This document shows, one piece after another, positions 42,471-53,457 of a DNA stretch of 64,000 bases; positions within the stretch are counted from its first letter, which is position 1, and every line of letters begins with the position of its first letter. The DNA lies in assembly GCF_023556335.1 (NCBI RefSeq), contig NZ_JAIKTS010000006.1, forward strand, positions 1 through 64,000, given 5' to 3'. The notes under the pieces are model-generated. The model saw nothing but the letters and a program-made list of their open reading frames with translations, was not told where the DNA came from and did no database searches. This stretch comes from Stenotrophomonas mori (GTDB lineage Bacteria > Pseudomonadota > Gammaproteobacteria > Xanthomonadales > Xanthomonadaceae). A program made the translations under genes and the position numbers.

Positions 42471-42486
42471 TGGCATGCCCTTTGCT
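42471..42486 (+). promoter_or_regulatory. sigma-54 promoter of glnA
   Basis: TGGCATG, four bases, TTGCT gives the invariant GG at 42472-42473 and GC at 42484-42485 with exactly ten bases between, the -24/-12 hallmark of RpoN promoters. glnA begins 38 bases after this. Together with the upstream NtrC sites it shows nitrogen control. Confidence 0.88.
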
Positions 42487-42523
42487 TGCACATACATGAC
42501 TCCCACCCGAGGTTCCACCCCCG

Positions 42524-43933
42524 ATGTCCCTGGAAAACGTAGAGAAGCTGATCAAGGACAACCAGGTCGAATTCATCGACCTGCGCTTCGTCGACATGCG
42601 CGGCATCGAACAGCATGTGACCTTCCCGGCCAGCATCGTCGAGCCGTCGCTGTTCGAGGAAGGCAAGATGTTCGACGGCAGTTCGATGGCCGGCTGGAAG
42701 GGCATCGCCGAGTCGGACATGGTGCTGCTTCCCGATCCGGCCAGCGCCTATGTCGATCCGTTCTACGCCGATCCGACCCTGGTGCTGACCTGCGACGTGC
42801 TCGACCCGGCCACCATGCAGGGCTATGGCCGGTGTCCGCGCGGCATCGCCAAGCGCGCCGAGGCGTACCTGAAGTCGTCCGGCATCGCCGACCTGGCCTT
42901 CTTCGGCCCCGAGCCGGAATTCTTCATCTTCGACTCGGTGCAGTTCGCCAACGACATGGGCCACACGTTCTTCCGGATCAACTCCGAGGAGGGCGCCTGG
43001 AACACCGGCAAGCACTACGAGGGCACCAACACCGGCTACCGCCCGACCGTGAAGGGGGGCTATTTCCCGGTGCCGCCGACCGACTCGCTGCACGACATCC
43101 GCGCGGAGATGTGCAAGGTGCTGGCGCAGGTGGGGATCGAGGTCGAGGTGCACCACCATGAAGTGGGCAATGCCGGCCAGTGCGAGATCGGCGCCAAGTT
43201 CAACACGCTGGTGACCAAGGCCGACGAACTGCAGCGGATGAAGCACGTCATCCGCAACGTGGCGCACCGCAACGGCAAGACCGCCACCTTCATGCCCAAG
43301 CCGATCGTCGGCGACAACGGCAGCGGCATGCATGTGCACCAGTCGCTGGCCAAGGAGGGCAAGAACCTGTTCTCCGGCGACGGCTACGGCGGCCTGAGCC
43401 AGCTCGCGCTGTGGTACATCGGCGGCATCTTCAAGCATGCCCGCGCCATCAACGCCTTCACCAATGCCGGCACCAACAGCTACAAGCGCCTGGTGCCCGG
43501 TTTCGAGGCGCCGGTGATGCTGGCCTATTCGGCGCGCAACCGCTCGGCGTCGTGCCGCATCCCCTGGGTGTCCAACCCGAAGGCGCGCCGCGTCGAGATG
43601 CGCTTCCCCGACCCGATCCAGTCCGGCTACCTGACCTTCACCGCGCTGATGATGGCCGGCCTGGACGGCATCCGGAACCAGATTGATCCGGGGGCGCCCA
43701 GCGACAAGGACCTGTACGACCTGCCGCCCGAGGAAGAGAAGCTGATCCCGCAGGTCTGCTCGTCGCTGGACCAAGCACTGGAAGCGCTGGACAAGGACCG
43801 CGAGTTCCTCAAGGCCGGTGGCGTGATGAGCGACGACTTCATCGATGCCTACATCGCCCTGAAGATGAAGGAGGTCACCGCTTTCCGCGCCTCCACCCAT
43901 CCGCTGGAATTCCAGCTGTACTACGCCAGCTGA
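42524..43933 (+). CDS. glnA: glutamine synthetase type I
   Basis: This 469-residue enzyme condenses ammonia and glutamate to glutamine with ATP in the cytoplasm as a dodecamer. The N-terminal beta-grasp has [15 protein letters not shown]; catalytic blocks are [37 protein letters not shown] and [18 protein letters not shown]. The adenylylation Tyr is in [13 protein letters not shown], so the enzyme is likely controlled by GlnE. A sigma-54 promoter and NtrC sites precede it. ntrB and ntrC follow after 178 bases, completing the glnA-ntrBC cluster. Confidence 0.97.
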   Translation: MSLENVEKLIKDNQVEFIDLRFVDMRGIEQHVTFPASIVEPSLFEEGKMFDGSSMAGWKGIAESDMVLLPDPASAYVDPFYADPTLVLTCDVLDPATMQGYGRCPRGIAKRAEAYLKSSGIADLAFFGPEPEFFIFDSVQFANDMGHTFFRINSEEGAWNTGKHYEGTNTGYRPTVKGGYFPVPPTDSLHDIRAEMCKVLAQVGIEVEVHHHEVGNAGQCEIGAKFNTLVTKADELQRMKHVIRNVAHRNGKTATFMPKPIVGDNGSGMHVHQSLAKEGKNLFSGDGYGGLSQLALWYIGGIFKHARAINAFTNAGTNSYKRLVPGFEAPVMLAYSARNRSASCRIPWVSNPKARRVEMRFPDPIQSGYLTFTALMMAGLDGIRNQIDPGAPSDKDLYDLPPEEEKLIPQVCSSLDQALEALDKDREFLKAGGVMSDDFIDAYIALKMKEVTAFRASTHPLEFQLYYAS

Positions 43934-44094
43934 ACCCTGTAGGCGCCGCATCGGGGACCGGCGTCCCGCGGCGCAGGCCGCGGCCGCCACGGACGCTTGC
44001 CGGGCGGGCCATGCATGCACGCGCTGCCATGGCCCGCCGGGGACGGCGGCGGCCCGGATGAGGCGCCGCCCGCGTCCGGTGTCCGGCGCGGCTT

Positions 44095-44111
44095 TGCACT
44101 ATATTGGTGCA
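44095..44111 (+). promoter_or_regulatory. NtrC site abutting the ntrB start codon
   Basis: TGCAC, TATATTG, GTGCA (44095-44111) matches the NtrC consensus. The last base touches the A of the ntrB ATG at 44112, and no obvious Shine-Dalgarno sequence is separate from it. Bound NtrC here would block expression of its own operon, like the repressor site before ntrBC in enteric bacteria, though placement at the start codon is closer than usual. Confidence 0.75.
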
Positions 44112-45159
<1,048 letters not shown>

Positions 45160-45167
<8 letters not shown>

Positions 45168-46593
45168 CGGTGCGCTGCCGGCCGCGACGGTCTGGGTGGT
45201 CGACGACGATCGCGCGGTGCGCTTCGTGCTCACCACCGCGCTGCGCGACGCCGGTTATGTCGCCGAGGGCTTCGACAATGCCGCCGCGACGCTCGATGCG
45301 CTGGCCGGCGGCGCGCTGCCGGACCTGCTGTTCACCGACGTGCGCATGCCCGGCGACGACGGCCTGGCGCTGCTGCAGACGCTCAAGGCCGCGCACCCGC
45401 AGTTGCCGGTGATCGTGATGTCGGCCTATACCGACATCGCCAGCACCGCCGGTGCATTCCGGGGCGGTGCCCATGAATTCCTGTCCAAGCCGTTCGACCT
45501 GGACGACGCGGTGGAACTGGCGCGGCGCGCCCTGCCGGTGCCGGAGGCGCGGGTGGACGTGGCCCCGGCGGTCGCGGCGGCGGACGCGTCGCCACAGCTG
45601 ATCGGCGACACCCCGGCGATGCGCGCGCTGTTCCGCGCGATCGGGCGGCTGGCGCAGGCGCCGCTGTCGGTGCGGATCAGCGGTGAAACCGGCACCGGCA
45701 AGGAACTGGTGGCCAATGCGCTGCACCGCGAATCGCCGCGCGCGCAGGGCCCGTTCGTCGCCCTCAATACCGCCGCCATTCCGGCCGAGCTGCTGGAAAG
45801 CGAGCTGTTCGGGCACGAGGCCGGCGCCTTCACCGGGGCCACCAAGCGCCACATCGGGCGCTTCGAACAGGCCCACGGCGGCACCCTGTTCCTGGACGAG
45901 ATCGGCGACATGCCGCTGCCGCTGCAGACGCGGCTGCTGCGGGTGCTGGCCGAAGGCGAGTTCTTCCGGGTGGGTGGGCGCGAACTGATCCACGTCGACG
46001 TGCGCGTGGTCACCGCCACCCACCAGGACCTGGAAGCGCTGGTCGCGCAGGGGCGCTTCCGCGCCGACCTGCTGCACCGGCTGGACATGGTGCGGCTGTG
46101 GCTGCCACCGCTGCGCGAACGCCTGGACGATATCGCCAGGCTGGCCGCGACCTTCCTGGCCGCCGCCGCGGTCCGCCTGGACATGGCGCCCAGGCGGCTG
46201 TCCAGCGCCGCCCTGCAGGCGCTGCGCCGGCATGCCTGGCCCGGCAACGTGCGCGAGCTGGAGAACGTGTGCTGGCGGCTGGCGGCGCTGGCGGCCGCCG
46301 AGGTCGTGTCCGCCGACGATGTACAGGCGGCGCTGGAACGCGGTGGTCGCGGGCGCGCCGGAGCCGCGGCCGATGGCCCCCCGGCGTGGGATCGGGCATT
46401 GGCGGCCTGGGCCCGCGAGCGCCTGGCCGAAGGCGGCTCCGACCTGCATGCCGAAGCCCGCGAACGCCTGGATGCGGTCTTGCTGGAGGCGGCGCTGGCG
46501 GCCACCGGCGGACACCGGGGCGAGGCCGCGGCCCGGCTCGGGCTCGGCCGCAACACGCTCACCCGCAAGCTCGGGCCCGGGCGCAGGAGCTGA
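45160..46593 (+). CDS. ntrC: nitrogen regulator NtrC (sigma-54 activator)
   Basis: This 477-residue activator has a receiver domain with phospho-acceptor Asp60 in LLFTDVRMPGDDG, an AAA+ domain (about 148-375) with Walker A GETGTGKELVAN, the sigma-54 contact loop GAFTGATKRHIGRF, and Walker B GGTLFLDEIGDM, then a C-terminal helix-turn-helix (GEAAARLGLGRNTLTRKL). It should bind the TGCAC-GTGCA sites before glnA and ntrB. Its ATG overlaps the ntrB end by eight bases, so the pair is translationally coupled. Confidence 0.96.
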
Positions 46594-46738
46594 CGGCCGC
46601 CGCCGTTGTATCATCGCGATCCGACGACGGCGCGCGGGTTTCCGGGGGAAAGGGGACGCCGCGGCCAGCGGTGCTGGCCGGCCTGGCGCCGCCGCACGAA
46701 TTCCGTCGCCTTCCATGACAGGCCTGCGAACCGTTGCC

Positions 46739-49204
46739 ATGTTGAATGCCGATGCCTGGAACCGTCTGACCGACCTGTTCCATCGCGCCACCGAGCTGCC
46801 GGAGTCCGAACGGGACACGTTCGTGCAGTCGCATACCGGCGATGATCCGGAGCTGCGGGAAGAGCTGCTGGCATTGATCGCCGCCGCCACCGGCGCCACC
46901 CGCCGCCTGAGCGAGCCGATGCGCCGCGCCGCCGAGGCGGTGGCGCTGGCCCACGAACAGGACGTGGCGCCCGGTACCCGCTTCGGCCCCTGGGCGGTGG
47001 AGCGGCTGATCGGCTCCGGCGGCATGGGCCGCGTCTACCTGGCGCACCGCGCGGATGGCGCCTACGAGCGCGAGGTCGCGCTCAAGCGCGTGCGGACCCC
47101 GGTCATCGACGAGCGCCGGCACGGGCGCTTCGAGTACGAGAGCCGGCTGCTGGCGCAGATGCGGCACCCGGCCATCGCGCAGATCCACGACGCCGGCGTC
47201 GACCCGGCCGGGCATGCCTGGCTGGTGATGGAGTACGTCCAGGGGCAGCCGCTCTCCACCTGGTGCGACCAGGCGGCGTCGAGCCTGCGCGAGCGCGTCC
47301 AGCTGCTGGCCAAGGTCGCCGAAGGCGTACAGCATGCGCACCAGAAGGGCGTGGTCCACCGCGACCTGAAACCGGCCAATGTCCTGGTCGGCCAGGTCGA
47401 CGGCCAGCCGCGGCCCACGATCATCGATTTCGGCATCGCCATGGCGGCCGAGGGCACCGACGACATGGCCGGCCGCGGCACGCCGGGCTACATGAGCCCG
47501 GAGCAGGCGCTGGCCGATAGTGCCATCGATGCCCGCAGCGACGTGTATTCGCTGGGCGCCATGCTGTACGAACTTGCCTGCGGAACGCCGCCGGTGGACG
47601 GAACGGACGTGGCGCCGTCGGCCTGCCTGCAGGCGCTTCCGGCGGCACGGGAGAAGGAGATCGCGGCGCTGCGGGGGACCTCCGTACGGCGGCTGCGGCG
47701 GGAACTGCGCGACGGTGTGGACGCCATCGCGCTCAAGGCGTTGCAGCCCGAGCGTGCGGCCCGCTACGACTCGGTGTCGGCGCTGCTGGACGACCTGCGG
47801 CGCTGGCTCGGCCACCGCCCCCCGCGTGCCGCGGGGCCGGCACGCTTGCTGGCGGCGCGCACGTTCGTGCGCCGGAACCGCCTGGCGGTGGCCGCCAGCG
47901 TGCTGGTGGGAGCCGCGCTGGTCGGCGGCCTGGCCGCCACCGCCTGGTCGCTGCGCGAAGCCCGGCAGGAGGCGACGAGGGCCCGGGTGACCTCGGAGTT
48001 CCTGGCCTCGGTGCTGGACAGTGTCGATCCGGCGATTTCCCAGGACCTGGACAAGACCCTGATGCGGCGCGTACTCGACGATGCGTCCACGCGCGCGGCG
48101 CGCGAGCTGGCCGGGTACCCCGACATCCTTGCCGACGTCGAACTGATCATCGCGATCAACCAGATCAGCCTGGAGGACTACGACGCCGCCATCGCGCACC
48201 TGCGCTCGGTGCGGGCGCTGGCGGCGGCCCACCCGGGGCGGCTGGTGTTCCAGGACCTGCGGGCGATGCAGGTGCTGGGCGATGCCTACATGTCCTCCGA
48301 CCGCCTCGAAGAGGCCGACAAGGTGCTCGGCGAGGGCGTGGTGCAGGCGCTGCAGGGCAAGGCCGCGCACCGCTGGCTGGCCTGGGACATGCAGTCGCGC
48401 CGCGCCTGGGTGCTGTTCATGCAGGGCGCGGCGGCGCAGGCCACGGCGCTGGCGCGCGAAGCCTTCGAGGCGCTTTCCGCAGGGATGCCGGGCGACGACC
48501 AGCAACGCCTGGACGCGGCCAAGCGCTACGCGGCCATGCTCGCCACCAGCGGCGCGTACGCTGAGGCGGTGGTGCTGCTGGACGAGGTGGTCCAGCGGCG
48601 TACCCGCCGCAACGGCCACGACCATCCGCTGACCCTGGCCGCGCGCCGCGACCGTGCGACCGTCCGCCTGCAGATGCGTGATTTCGCCGCGGCCGAGCCC
48701 GAGCTGCGGGCGCTGGTCGCCGCCTACCGCACGCTGTACGGCGAGAACAGCAGCTACACCGCCAATGCCCGCGGCCTGCTCGGCAGCGCCCTGCGCGAGC
48801 AGGGCAAGGTGGAAGAGGCGGGACCCCACTACCGCAGCGCCATGGAATCGAATGCCGCCAGGTATGGCGCCGAATCGTTCACCGCGGTGATCAGCCGCCA
48901 CAACCATGCCAACTGGCTGCTGGCCGATGGCCAGGCACAGGCCTCGGAACAGGAACAGCGCGCGCTGCTGGAGATCGCCGAGCGCACCCTGGGACGCGAC
49001 AACCATGTGACCGCGGAGATCCTGCGCGGGCTGGCCGAGGCGGAACTGGCGCTGGGCCGGCTGGGCTCCGCGCGCGCCCATGCCGAGGCGGCGCTGCAGG
49101 CCATGCGCGCGGTCTACGGCGAGGACAACGCCGCCGCCCTGCGCGACGTGCATGCGACGCGGGCCCGGGTCGAGGCGGCGCTGGGCGCCGCGCCCGCCGC
49201 CTGA
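46739..49204 (+). CDS. serine/threonine protein kinase with TPR-type sensor region
   Basis: This 821-residue protein has a Hanks-type kinase domain (about 80-355) with all key motifs: IGSGGMGRVYLA, the Lys in VALKRV, HRDLKPANVLV, the DFG in IIDFGIAM, and GTPGYMSPEQAL. One transmembrane helix (about 380-400, LVGAALVGGLAATAWSL) separates it from a long C-terminal region with tetratricopeptide-like repeats (about 430-815), which would face the periplasm. The start at 46739 is a choice; an in-frame ATG at 46715 adds eight residues, and neither has a clear ribosome site. It follows ntrC by 145 bases. The substrate is not visible. Confidence 0.9.
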   Translation: MLNADAWNRLTDLFHRATELPESERDTFVQSHTGDDPELREELLALIAAATGATRRLSEPMRRAAEAVALAHEQDVAPGTRFGPWAVERLIGSGGMGRVYLAHRADGAYEREVALKRVRTPVIDERRHGRFEYESRLLAQMRHPAIAQIHDAGVDPAGHAWLVMEYVQGQPLSTWCDQAASSLRERVQLLAKVAEGVQHAHQKGVVHRDLKPANVLVGQVDGQPRPTIIDFGIAMAAEGTDDMAGRGTPGYMSPEQALADSAIDARSDVYSLGAMLYELACGTPPVDGTDVAPSACLQALPAAREKEIAALRGTSVRRLRRELRDGVDAIALKALQPERAARYDSVSALLDDLRRWLGHRPPRAAGPARLLAARTFVRRNRLAVAASVLVGAALVGGLAATAWSLREARQEATRARVTSEFLASVLDSVDPAISQDLDKTLMRRVLDDASTRAARELAGYPDILADVELIIAINQISLEDYDAAIAHLRSVRALAAAHPGRLVFQDLRAMQVLGDAYMSSDRLEEADKVLGEGVVQALQGKAAHRWLAWDMQSRRAWVLFMQGAAAQATALAREAFEALSAGMPGDDQQRLDAAKRYAAMLATSGAYAEAVVLLDEVVQRRTRRNGHDHPLTLAARRDRATVRLQMRDFAAAEPELRALVAAYRTLYGENSSYTANARGLLGSALREQGKVEEAGPHYRSAMESNAARYGAESFTAVISRHNHANWLLADGQAQASEQEQRALLEIAERTLGRDNHVTAEILRGLAEAELALGRLGSARAHAEAALQAMRAVYGEDNAAALRDVHATRARVEAALGAAPAA

Positions 49205-49322
49205 CCGGGGGCTCGACCGGCGGCCGTGGAGCAGGCATCGTGGCGGGGTTCCGCGAAAGCCCGGACGGTGTGCCTGCATGCCGGCCAGGGGCTTCGCCGG
49301 CCGCCCGTTACAAGGAGCCCCC

Positions 49323-49886
49323 ATGCGTCTTTCCCGTTACCTGACGATCCTTGCCGTTCCCGCGCTGCTGGCCGGTTGCGGCAGCCCGCCGCCGGTACGC
49401 CCGGAACCGCCGCCGGTGCCGGTCAGTACCGCGCAGCTGGCCGAAGCCAACCTCGCGCCCGCCTCGGCGAGCCTGGTCAGCGGGCGCCTGGCGCTGCTGG
49501 CCGAGGCCGGTGGCGTGCACATCACCGGGGTGGTCGGGGGCCTGCCACAGGGCCGGCCCGCCGCCTTCCACGTCCACGAAACCGGCGACTGCGGTGCGGT
49601 GGATGCCAGCAGCGCCGGCGGTCATTTCAATCCGGACGCGCAACCGCACGGGCGGGCCGGCAGCGGCGCGCACCATGCCGGCGACATGGACAACCTGCAG
49701 GCCAATGCCGACGGCGTGGCCAACGTCGACGTGCACCTGCGCGGGGTCACCCTGGGCGGTGGCGCGGCCAACGACATTGCAGGCCGCGCGCTGGTGGTTC
49801 ACGCTGGCGCCGACGATTACCGCAGCCAACCGGCCGGCAATGCCGGCGCGCGCGTAGCCTGTGCGGTGATCCGCGTCGTGCGCTGA
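49323..49886 (+). CDS. sodC: Cu/Zn superoxide dismutase, lipoprotein (first of two)
   Basis: This 187-residue enzyme dismutates superoxide in the periplasm. The signal sequence ends in LLAGC, a lipobox, so it is probably membrane-anchored. All metal ligands are present: FHVHETGDC with two His, the bridging His in AGGHFNP, and later His and Asp in AHHAGDMDN and VVHAGADDY. The disulfide Cys pair is in ETGDC and ARVACAVI. It lacks the longer linker found in the second copy. The two copies are 43 bases apart on one strand, likely one transcript. Confidence 0.93.
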   Translation: MRLSRYLTILAVPALLAGCGSPPPVRPEPPPVPVSTAQLAEANLAPASASLVSGRLALLAEAGGVHITGVVGGLPQGRPAAFHVHETGDCGAVDASSAGGHFNPDAQPHGRAGSGAHHAGDMDNLQANADGVANVDVHLRGVTLGGGAANDIAGRALVVHAGADDYRSQPAGNAGARVACAVIRVVR

Positions 49887-49929
49887 AGGCGCCGTTGTCC
49901 TGCCGATGCATTCCCAAGGAGTCGAGACC

Positions 49930-50529
49930 ATGCGTTTGATCCATACCCCGTTGTTCCTCGCCGCCGCACTGGCGCTGGGCGCCTGCAGCCCGGCCGATCC
50001 GCCGGCCAGCGTGGATCCCGCCCCCGCCCCCGCGCCCGAAGCCGACCCGGCCGCACCGCCGGCGGTCGCGACGCCGGTCGCCAGCGCGCGCCTGGAACCG
50101 ACCAAGGACAGTGCCGTCGCCGGCACCGTCACCTTCAGCATCGTCGACGGCAAGCTGCGCGCCAGCGGCGATCTCAGCGGCCTGGCGCCGGGCAGCGAGC
50201 ACGGCTTCCACATCCACGAGAAGGGCGACTGCAGCGCGCCGGACGGCACCAGTGCCGGTGGCCACTTCAACCCGGGCGGCAGCGACCACGGCAGCATCGA
50301 GGCCGACGTGCACCATGGCGGCGACATGCCCAACATCGTCGCCGATGCGCAGGGCAACGCCCACGTGGACGGCCCGGTGTCGAGCAACGTCAATGCCGGC
50401 AAGGGCGACGATTTCGACATCATCGGCCGTGGCCTGATCGTCCACGCCGACCCGGACGACTACCACAGCCAGCCCACCGGCAACGCCGGCGCGCGCCTGG
50501 CCTGCGCGGTGATCGTCAAGGCCGAGTAA
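49930..50529 (+). CDS. sodC: Cu/Zn superoxide dismutase, lipoprotein (second of two)
   Basis: This 199-residue paralogue of the preceding gene has the same periplasmic reaction. The lipobox is ALGAC; a proline/alanine-rich linker (about 22-45) precedes the catalytic domain. Metal ligands are intact in FHIHEKGDC, AGGHFNPGG, VHHGGDMPN and IVHADPDDY. The sequences differ clearly between copies, so the duplication is not recent. A terminator hairpin follows after 17 bases. Confidence 0.94.
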   Translation: MRLIHTPLFLAAALALGACSPADPPASVDPAPAPAPEADPAAPPAVATPVASARLEPTKDSAVAGTVTFSIVDGKLRASGDLSGLAPGSEHGFHIHEKGDCSAPDGTSAGGHFNPGGSDHGSIEADVHHGGDMPNIVADAQGNAHVDGPVSSNVNAGKGDDFDIIGRGLIVHADPDDYHSQPTGNAGARLACAVIVKAE

Positions 50530-50546
50530 GGTCCCGCGGCGGCCAT

Positions 50547-50573
50547 GGAAACGCCGGCAGCGCCGGCGTTTCC
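50547..50573. terminator. terminator between sodC and the convergent gene
   Basis: GGAAACGCCGGC, loop AGC, GCCGGCGTTTCC form a perfect 12-base stem. It lies 17 bases after the second sodC stop and 20 before the end of the convergent gene, with TTTCC on one side and its complement on the other, so it may act on both. Confidence 0.65.
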
Positions 50574-50593
50574 CGTGACCGGCCGGTGGCCCC

Positions 50594-51481
50594 TCAGCGC
50601 GCCAGCGCCGCGCGCGGGTCCTGGCCGGCTTCCACGTGCACGTACAGCACGTCCAGGCCGTGGGCTTCGAGCACCGCGGCCATCTGCCGCTGGCGCATCA
50701 GGTACTGGTCGTAGATGCGCTGCAGGCGGTCGCTGTCGCCGCTGTCCTGGGCATAGTGCGCGCACCAGCCGGCCGGGTCGAACAGCGCCATGCGCACCTC
50801 GCCGCCGGCATAGCGCAGCAGCGGCTCCGGAGCGGTGTCCAGCCATTGCTCGCGCCCGGCGACGAACAGCGCGGTCTCCAGCAGCGGCCACAGCCCGGCC
50901 AGGCCCTGGTTGTCGTACTGCATGGCCATCATCGCCGCCAGGTCGTTGACGGTGAAATAGCGCGCATGCTCGATCTGCGCGCCGAAAGCCTCCTGCGCCA
51001 GCAGCGCGGTATCGGCTTGGGCCATGCCGTTGGCCAGCAGGACGTCCTCCAGCGCATCGCGGACCTCGTCCAGCGCCGCGGTGTCGGTGCCGGTCAATAC
51101 GAACGGCACCACCCGCAGCCCGCCGCCGGCCAGTGCCGGGTCGGCCTGCAGGGGCAGTGGCACGTCGCCGGCCGCGTCGGCGCCGAACGCCAGCACGCGG
51201 GGCCCCTGGTTGCGCCCCGGCGCCCGCATCTGCAGCTCTTCCAGACGGCGGTGGAGGGGCCAGCCCGGGCGCAGCACCTCGGCCGGGTCGAAGTGCGCTG
51301 CACCCAGCACCAGGTCCAGCGCACTGGCGCGTGGCACAAGGCCGGCCAGGTCGCGGCCGACCAGGGCCGCCAGGTCGCCGGCCAGCGCCGGGGACAGGGC
51401 GCCGAGCCGCGGTGGCTGGCCGCCGGCCAGTTCCAGTGCGATCACGCCCAGTGCGTTCATGTCGGGGTTGGAATTGCTCAT
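50594..51481 (-). CDS. conserved hypothetical protein
   Basis: This 295-residue protein has no signal peptide and no recognisable domain. It is leucine- and alanine-rich, with a helical C-terminal region (HYAQDSGDSDRLQRIYDQYLM, by position about 240-260), and ends in a conserved-looking LYVHVEAGQDPRAAL. It may be a family restricted to xanthomonads. The start at 51481 (MSNSNPDMNAL) is the first plausible ATG. It is divergent from the thiolase gene, with 107 bases between. I do not assign a function. Confidence 0.75.
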   Translation of the reverse strand: MSNSNPDMNALGVIALELAGGQPPRLGALSPALAGDLAALVGRDLAGLVPRASALDLVLGAAHFDPAEVLRPGWPLHRRLEELQMRAPGRNQGPRVLAFGADAAGDVPLPLQADPALAGGGLRVVPFVLTGTDTAALDEVRDALEDVLLANGMAQADTALLAQEAFGAQIEHARYFTVNDLAAMMAMQYDNQGLAGLWPLLETALFVAGREQWLDTAPEPLLRYAGGEVRMALFDPAGWCAHYAQDSGDSDRLQRIYDQYLMRQRQMAAVLEAHGLDVLYVHVEAGQDPRAALAR

Positions 51482-51588
51482 GGTCCGCAGTTGGCCCGTC
51501 ACAGGCTCGAAGCTACACTCAATGTCCATTATGCCTGCTGCGCCAGGCAGGTCCGCGTCGTACCGTCCCGTCCACACCAGGTAACCGC

Positions 51589-52869
51589 ATGTCCAGCGCC
51601 CGTCCCGTCGCCATTCTCGGGGGTGTCCGCATCCCGTTCTGCCGCCAGAACACCGCCTATGCGGATGTCGGCAACCTTGGCATGTCGGTGCGCACGCTCG
51701 GCGCGCTGGTCGAGCGCTTCGGCCTGCACGGGCAGCAGCTGGGCGAGGTGGCGATGGGAGCGGTGATCAAGCATCCCAGCGACTGGAACCTCGGCCGCGA
51801 AGCGGCGCTGTCCTCGGGACTGTCGCCGTTGACGCCGGGGATCACCCTGCAGCGGGCCTGCGGCACCTCGCTGGACAGCCTCATCACCGTGGCCAACAAG
51901 ATCGCGCTGGGGCAGATCGCGGCGGGCATCGGCGGCGGTTCGGATACCACCTCCGACGTGCCGATCGTGTACGGCAAGCAGCTGCGCAGCCGCCTGCTGG
52001 CGGCCAACCGCGCCAAGACCACCGGCGACAAGATCAGGACGCTGCTGTCCGGCTTCCGCCTGTCCGAGCTCAAGCCCGAGTTCCCGGGCGTGGCCGAGCC
52101 GCGCACCGGCAAGAGCATGGGCGACCACTGCGAGGACATGGCCAAGGAGTGGAACATCTCGCGCGATTCGCAGGACGAGTGGGCGGTGTCCTCGCACCGG
52201 AAGCTGGCCGCGGCCTACGAGCGCGGTTTCTTCGCCGACCTGATCGCCCCGTTCCGCGGTGTCGAGCGCGACAACATCCTGCGTCCGGACACCTCGCTGG
52301 AGAAACTGGCCACGCTGAAGCCGGCCTTCGACAAGACCTCGGGGCGCGGCACGCTCACCGCGGCCAACTCCACGCCGCTGACCGACGGCGCCGCCGCGGT
52401 GCTGCTGGCCAGCGAGGAGTGGGCGCGCGCGCATGGCCATGAACCGCTGGCCTACCTGCGCGATGCGCAGGTGGCGGCGGTGGACTTCGTGCACGGCGAG
52501 GGCCTGCTGATGGCGCCGACCATCGCCGTGCCGGAAATGCTCAAGCGCAACGGCCTGACCCTGCAGGATTTCGACATCTACGAGATCCACGAGGCCTTCG
52601 CCGCGCAGGTGCTGTGCACGCTGCGCGCCTGGGAGAGCGAGGACTACTGCCGCAACCGCCTGGGCCTGGAGGCGCCGCTGGGGCGCATCGACCCGGAGAA
52701 GATCAACCCGCTGGGTTCGTCGCTGGCCACCGGCCACCCGTTCGCCGCCACCGGCGCGCGCATCGTCGCCACCGTGTCCAAGGCGCTGGCCGAACGCGGC
52801 GGCGGCCGCGCGCTGGTGTCCATCTGCACCGCCGGCGGCATGGGCGTGGTCGCCATCATCGAGCGCTGA
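51589..52869 (+). CDS. acetyl-CoA C-acyltransferase (FadI-like thiolase)
   Basis: This 426-residue thiolase cleaves or forms 3-ketoacyl-CoA. The nucleophilic Cys is in TLQRACGTSLDSL, the His in YEIHEAFAAQ, and the second Cys in VSICTAGGMGVVAII. The NPLGSSLATGHPFAATGAR block is typical. The length and N-terminus (RPVAILGGVRIPFCRQNTAY, about residues 5-24) resemble the FadI-type subunit of fatty-acid oxidation or acetoacetyl-CoA thiolases. No fadJ or other beta-oxidation gene is adjacent. A hairpin terminator follows. Confidence 0.92.
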   Translation: MSSARPVAILGGVRIPFCRQNTAYADVGNLGMSVRTLGALVERFGLHGQQLGEVAMGAVIKHPSDWNLGREAALSSGLSPLTPGITLQRACGTSLDSLITVANKIALGQIAAGIGGGSDTTSDVPIVYGKQLRSRLLAANRAKTTGDKIRTLLSGFRLSELKPEFPGVAEPRTGKSMGDHCEDMAKEWNISRDSQDEWAVSSHRKLAAAYERGFFADLIAPFRGVERDNILRPDTSLEKLATLKPAFDKTSGRGTLTAANSTPLTDGAAAVLLASEEWARAHGHEPLAYLRDAQVAAVDFVHGEGLLMAPTIAVPEMLKRNGLTLQDFDIYEIHEAFAAQVLCTLRAWESEDYCRNRLGLEAPLGRIDPEKINPLGSSLATGHPFAATGARIVATVSKALAERGGGRALVSICTAGGMGVVAIIER

Positions 52870-52872
52870 ACC

Positions 52873-52895
52873 GGGACCGGTCTGGCGCCGGTCCC
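52873..52895 (+). terminator. hairpin after the thiolase gene
   Basis: GGGACCGG, loop TCTGGCG, CCGGTCCC form a perfect eight-base stem starting four bases after the thiolase stop. There is no T-run. Confidence 0.5.
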
Positions 52896-52941
52896 GGACC
52901 GGCCGGTCGAACGGGAGGCGGCGCTACGGGAGCGACGGTGA

Positions 52942-53244
52942 TCCGCCCGTTTCCTTGAGCTGTGCGCCGAGCATGTCGTGTATTTCGATCCGTTCCCTGC
53001 CCGTCGCCTCGACGGGCTGGCGGCCGTGTGCGCCTGGTACGGATCGATCCGTGGCCAGGCGCGCGCCCCGCGTTCCGAGTGGGTCGATCCCTGCGTGCAG
53101 GTGGCCGGCGACGCGGCGCTGCGGACCTTCAACAGCGTTTCCTGGGGCGGCAATGGAAGACGCCTGCCGCTGGAACGGCCCCGAGGCCTTCCGCCGCGGC
53201 GCCGGTGGCGGCCGATCCGGACCCTGCCGCGACGGGCGGAGTGA
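52942..53244 (+). pseudogene. decayed SnoaL/ketosteroid-isomerase-like gene
   Basis: One frame from 52942 reads LELCAEHVVYFDPFPARRLD, then WYGSIRGQ, then VAGDAALRTFNSVSWGG, a pattern seen in SnoaL-like/DUF4440 proteins (typically ...LYAEDVVYxDPF...LTFNxVSxG). After GGN the homology jumps to another frame (RWNGPEAFRRGAG) and returns as RWRPIRTLP before a stop at 53244. The N-terminus is cut by a stop at 52939. Two compensating frameshifts and a lost start suggest a dead gene. The remaining bases to 53457 show nothing recognisable. Confidence 0.5.
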
Positions 53245-53457
53245 GCGGCCCGCTGATCTCCTCCGCGGGAGCCGGTGGGTCCGGAGGTGCGCTGGACCTG
53301 GAGCGCAGGCGACGGCTGCCGTCGCGTCCTCCTGGAAAACCTGCATGGCCGGGACCCGCAGGCGGCTGGCCATGCGGATCCGCGGGGCTGTGCGTCAGGC
53401 GACGTCGGCGATGCCCGGCCAGCACGGCGGTTGGCCGGAGTGCCCGCGGGAGGCGCG

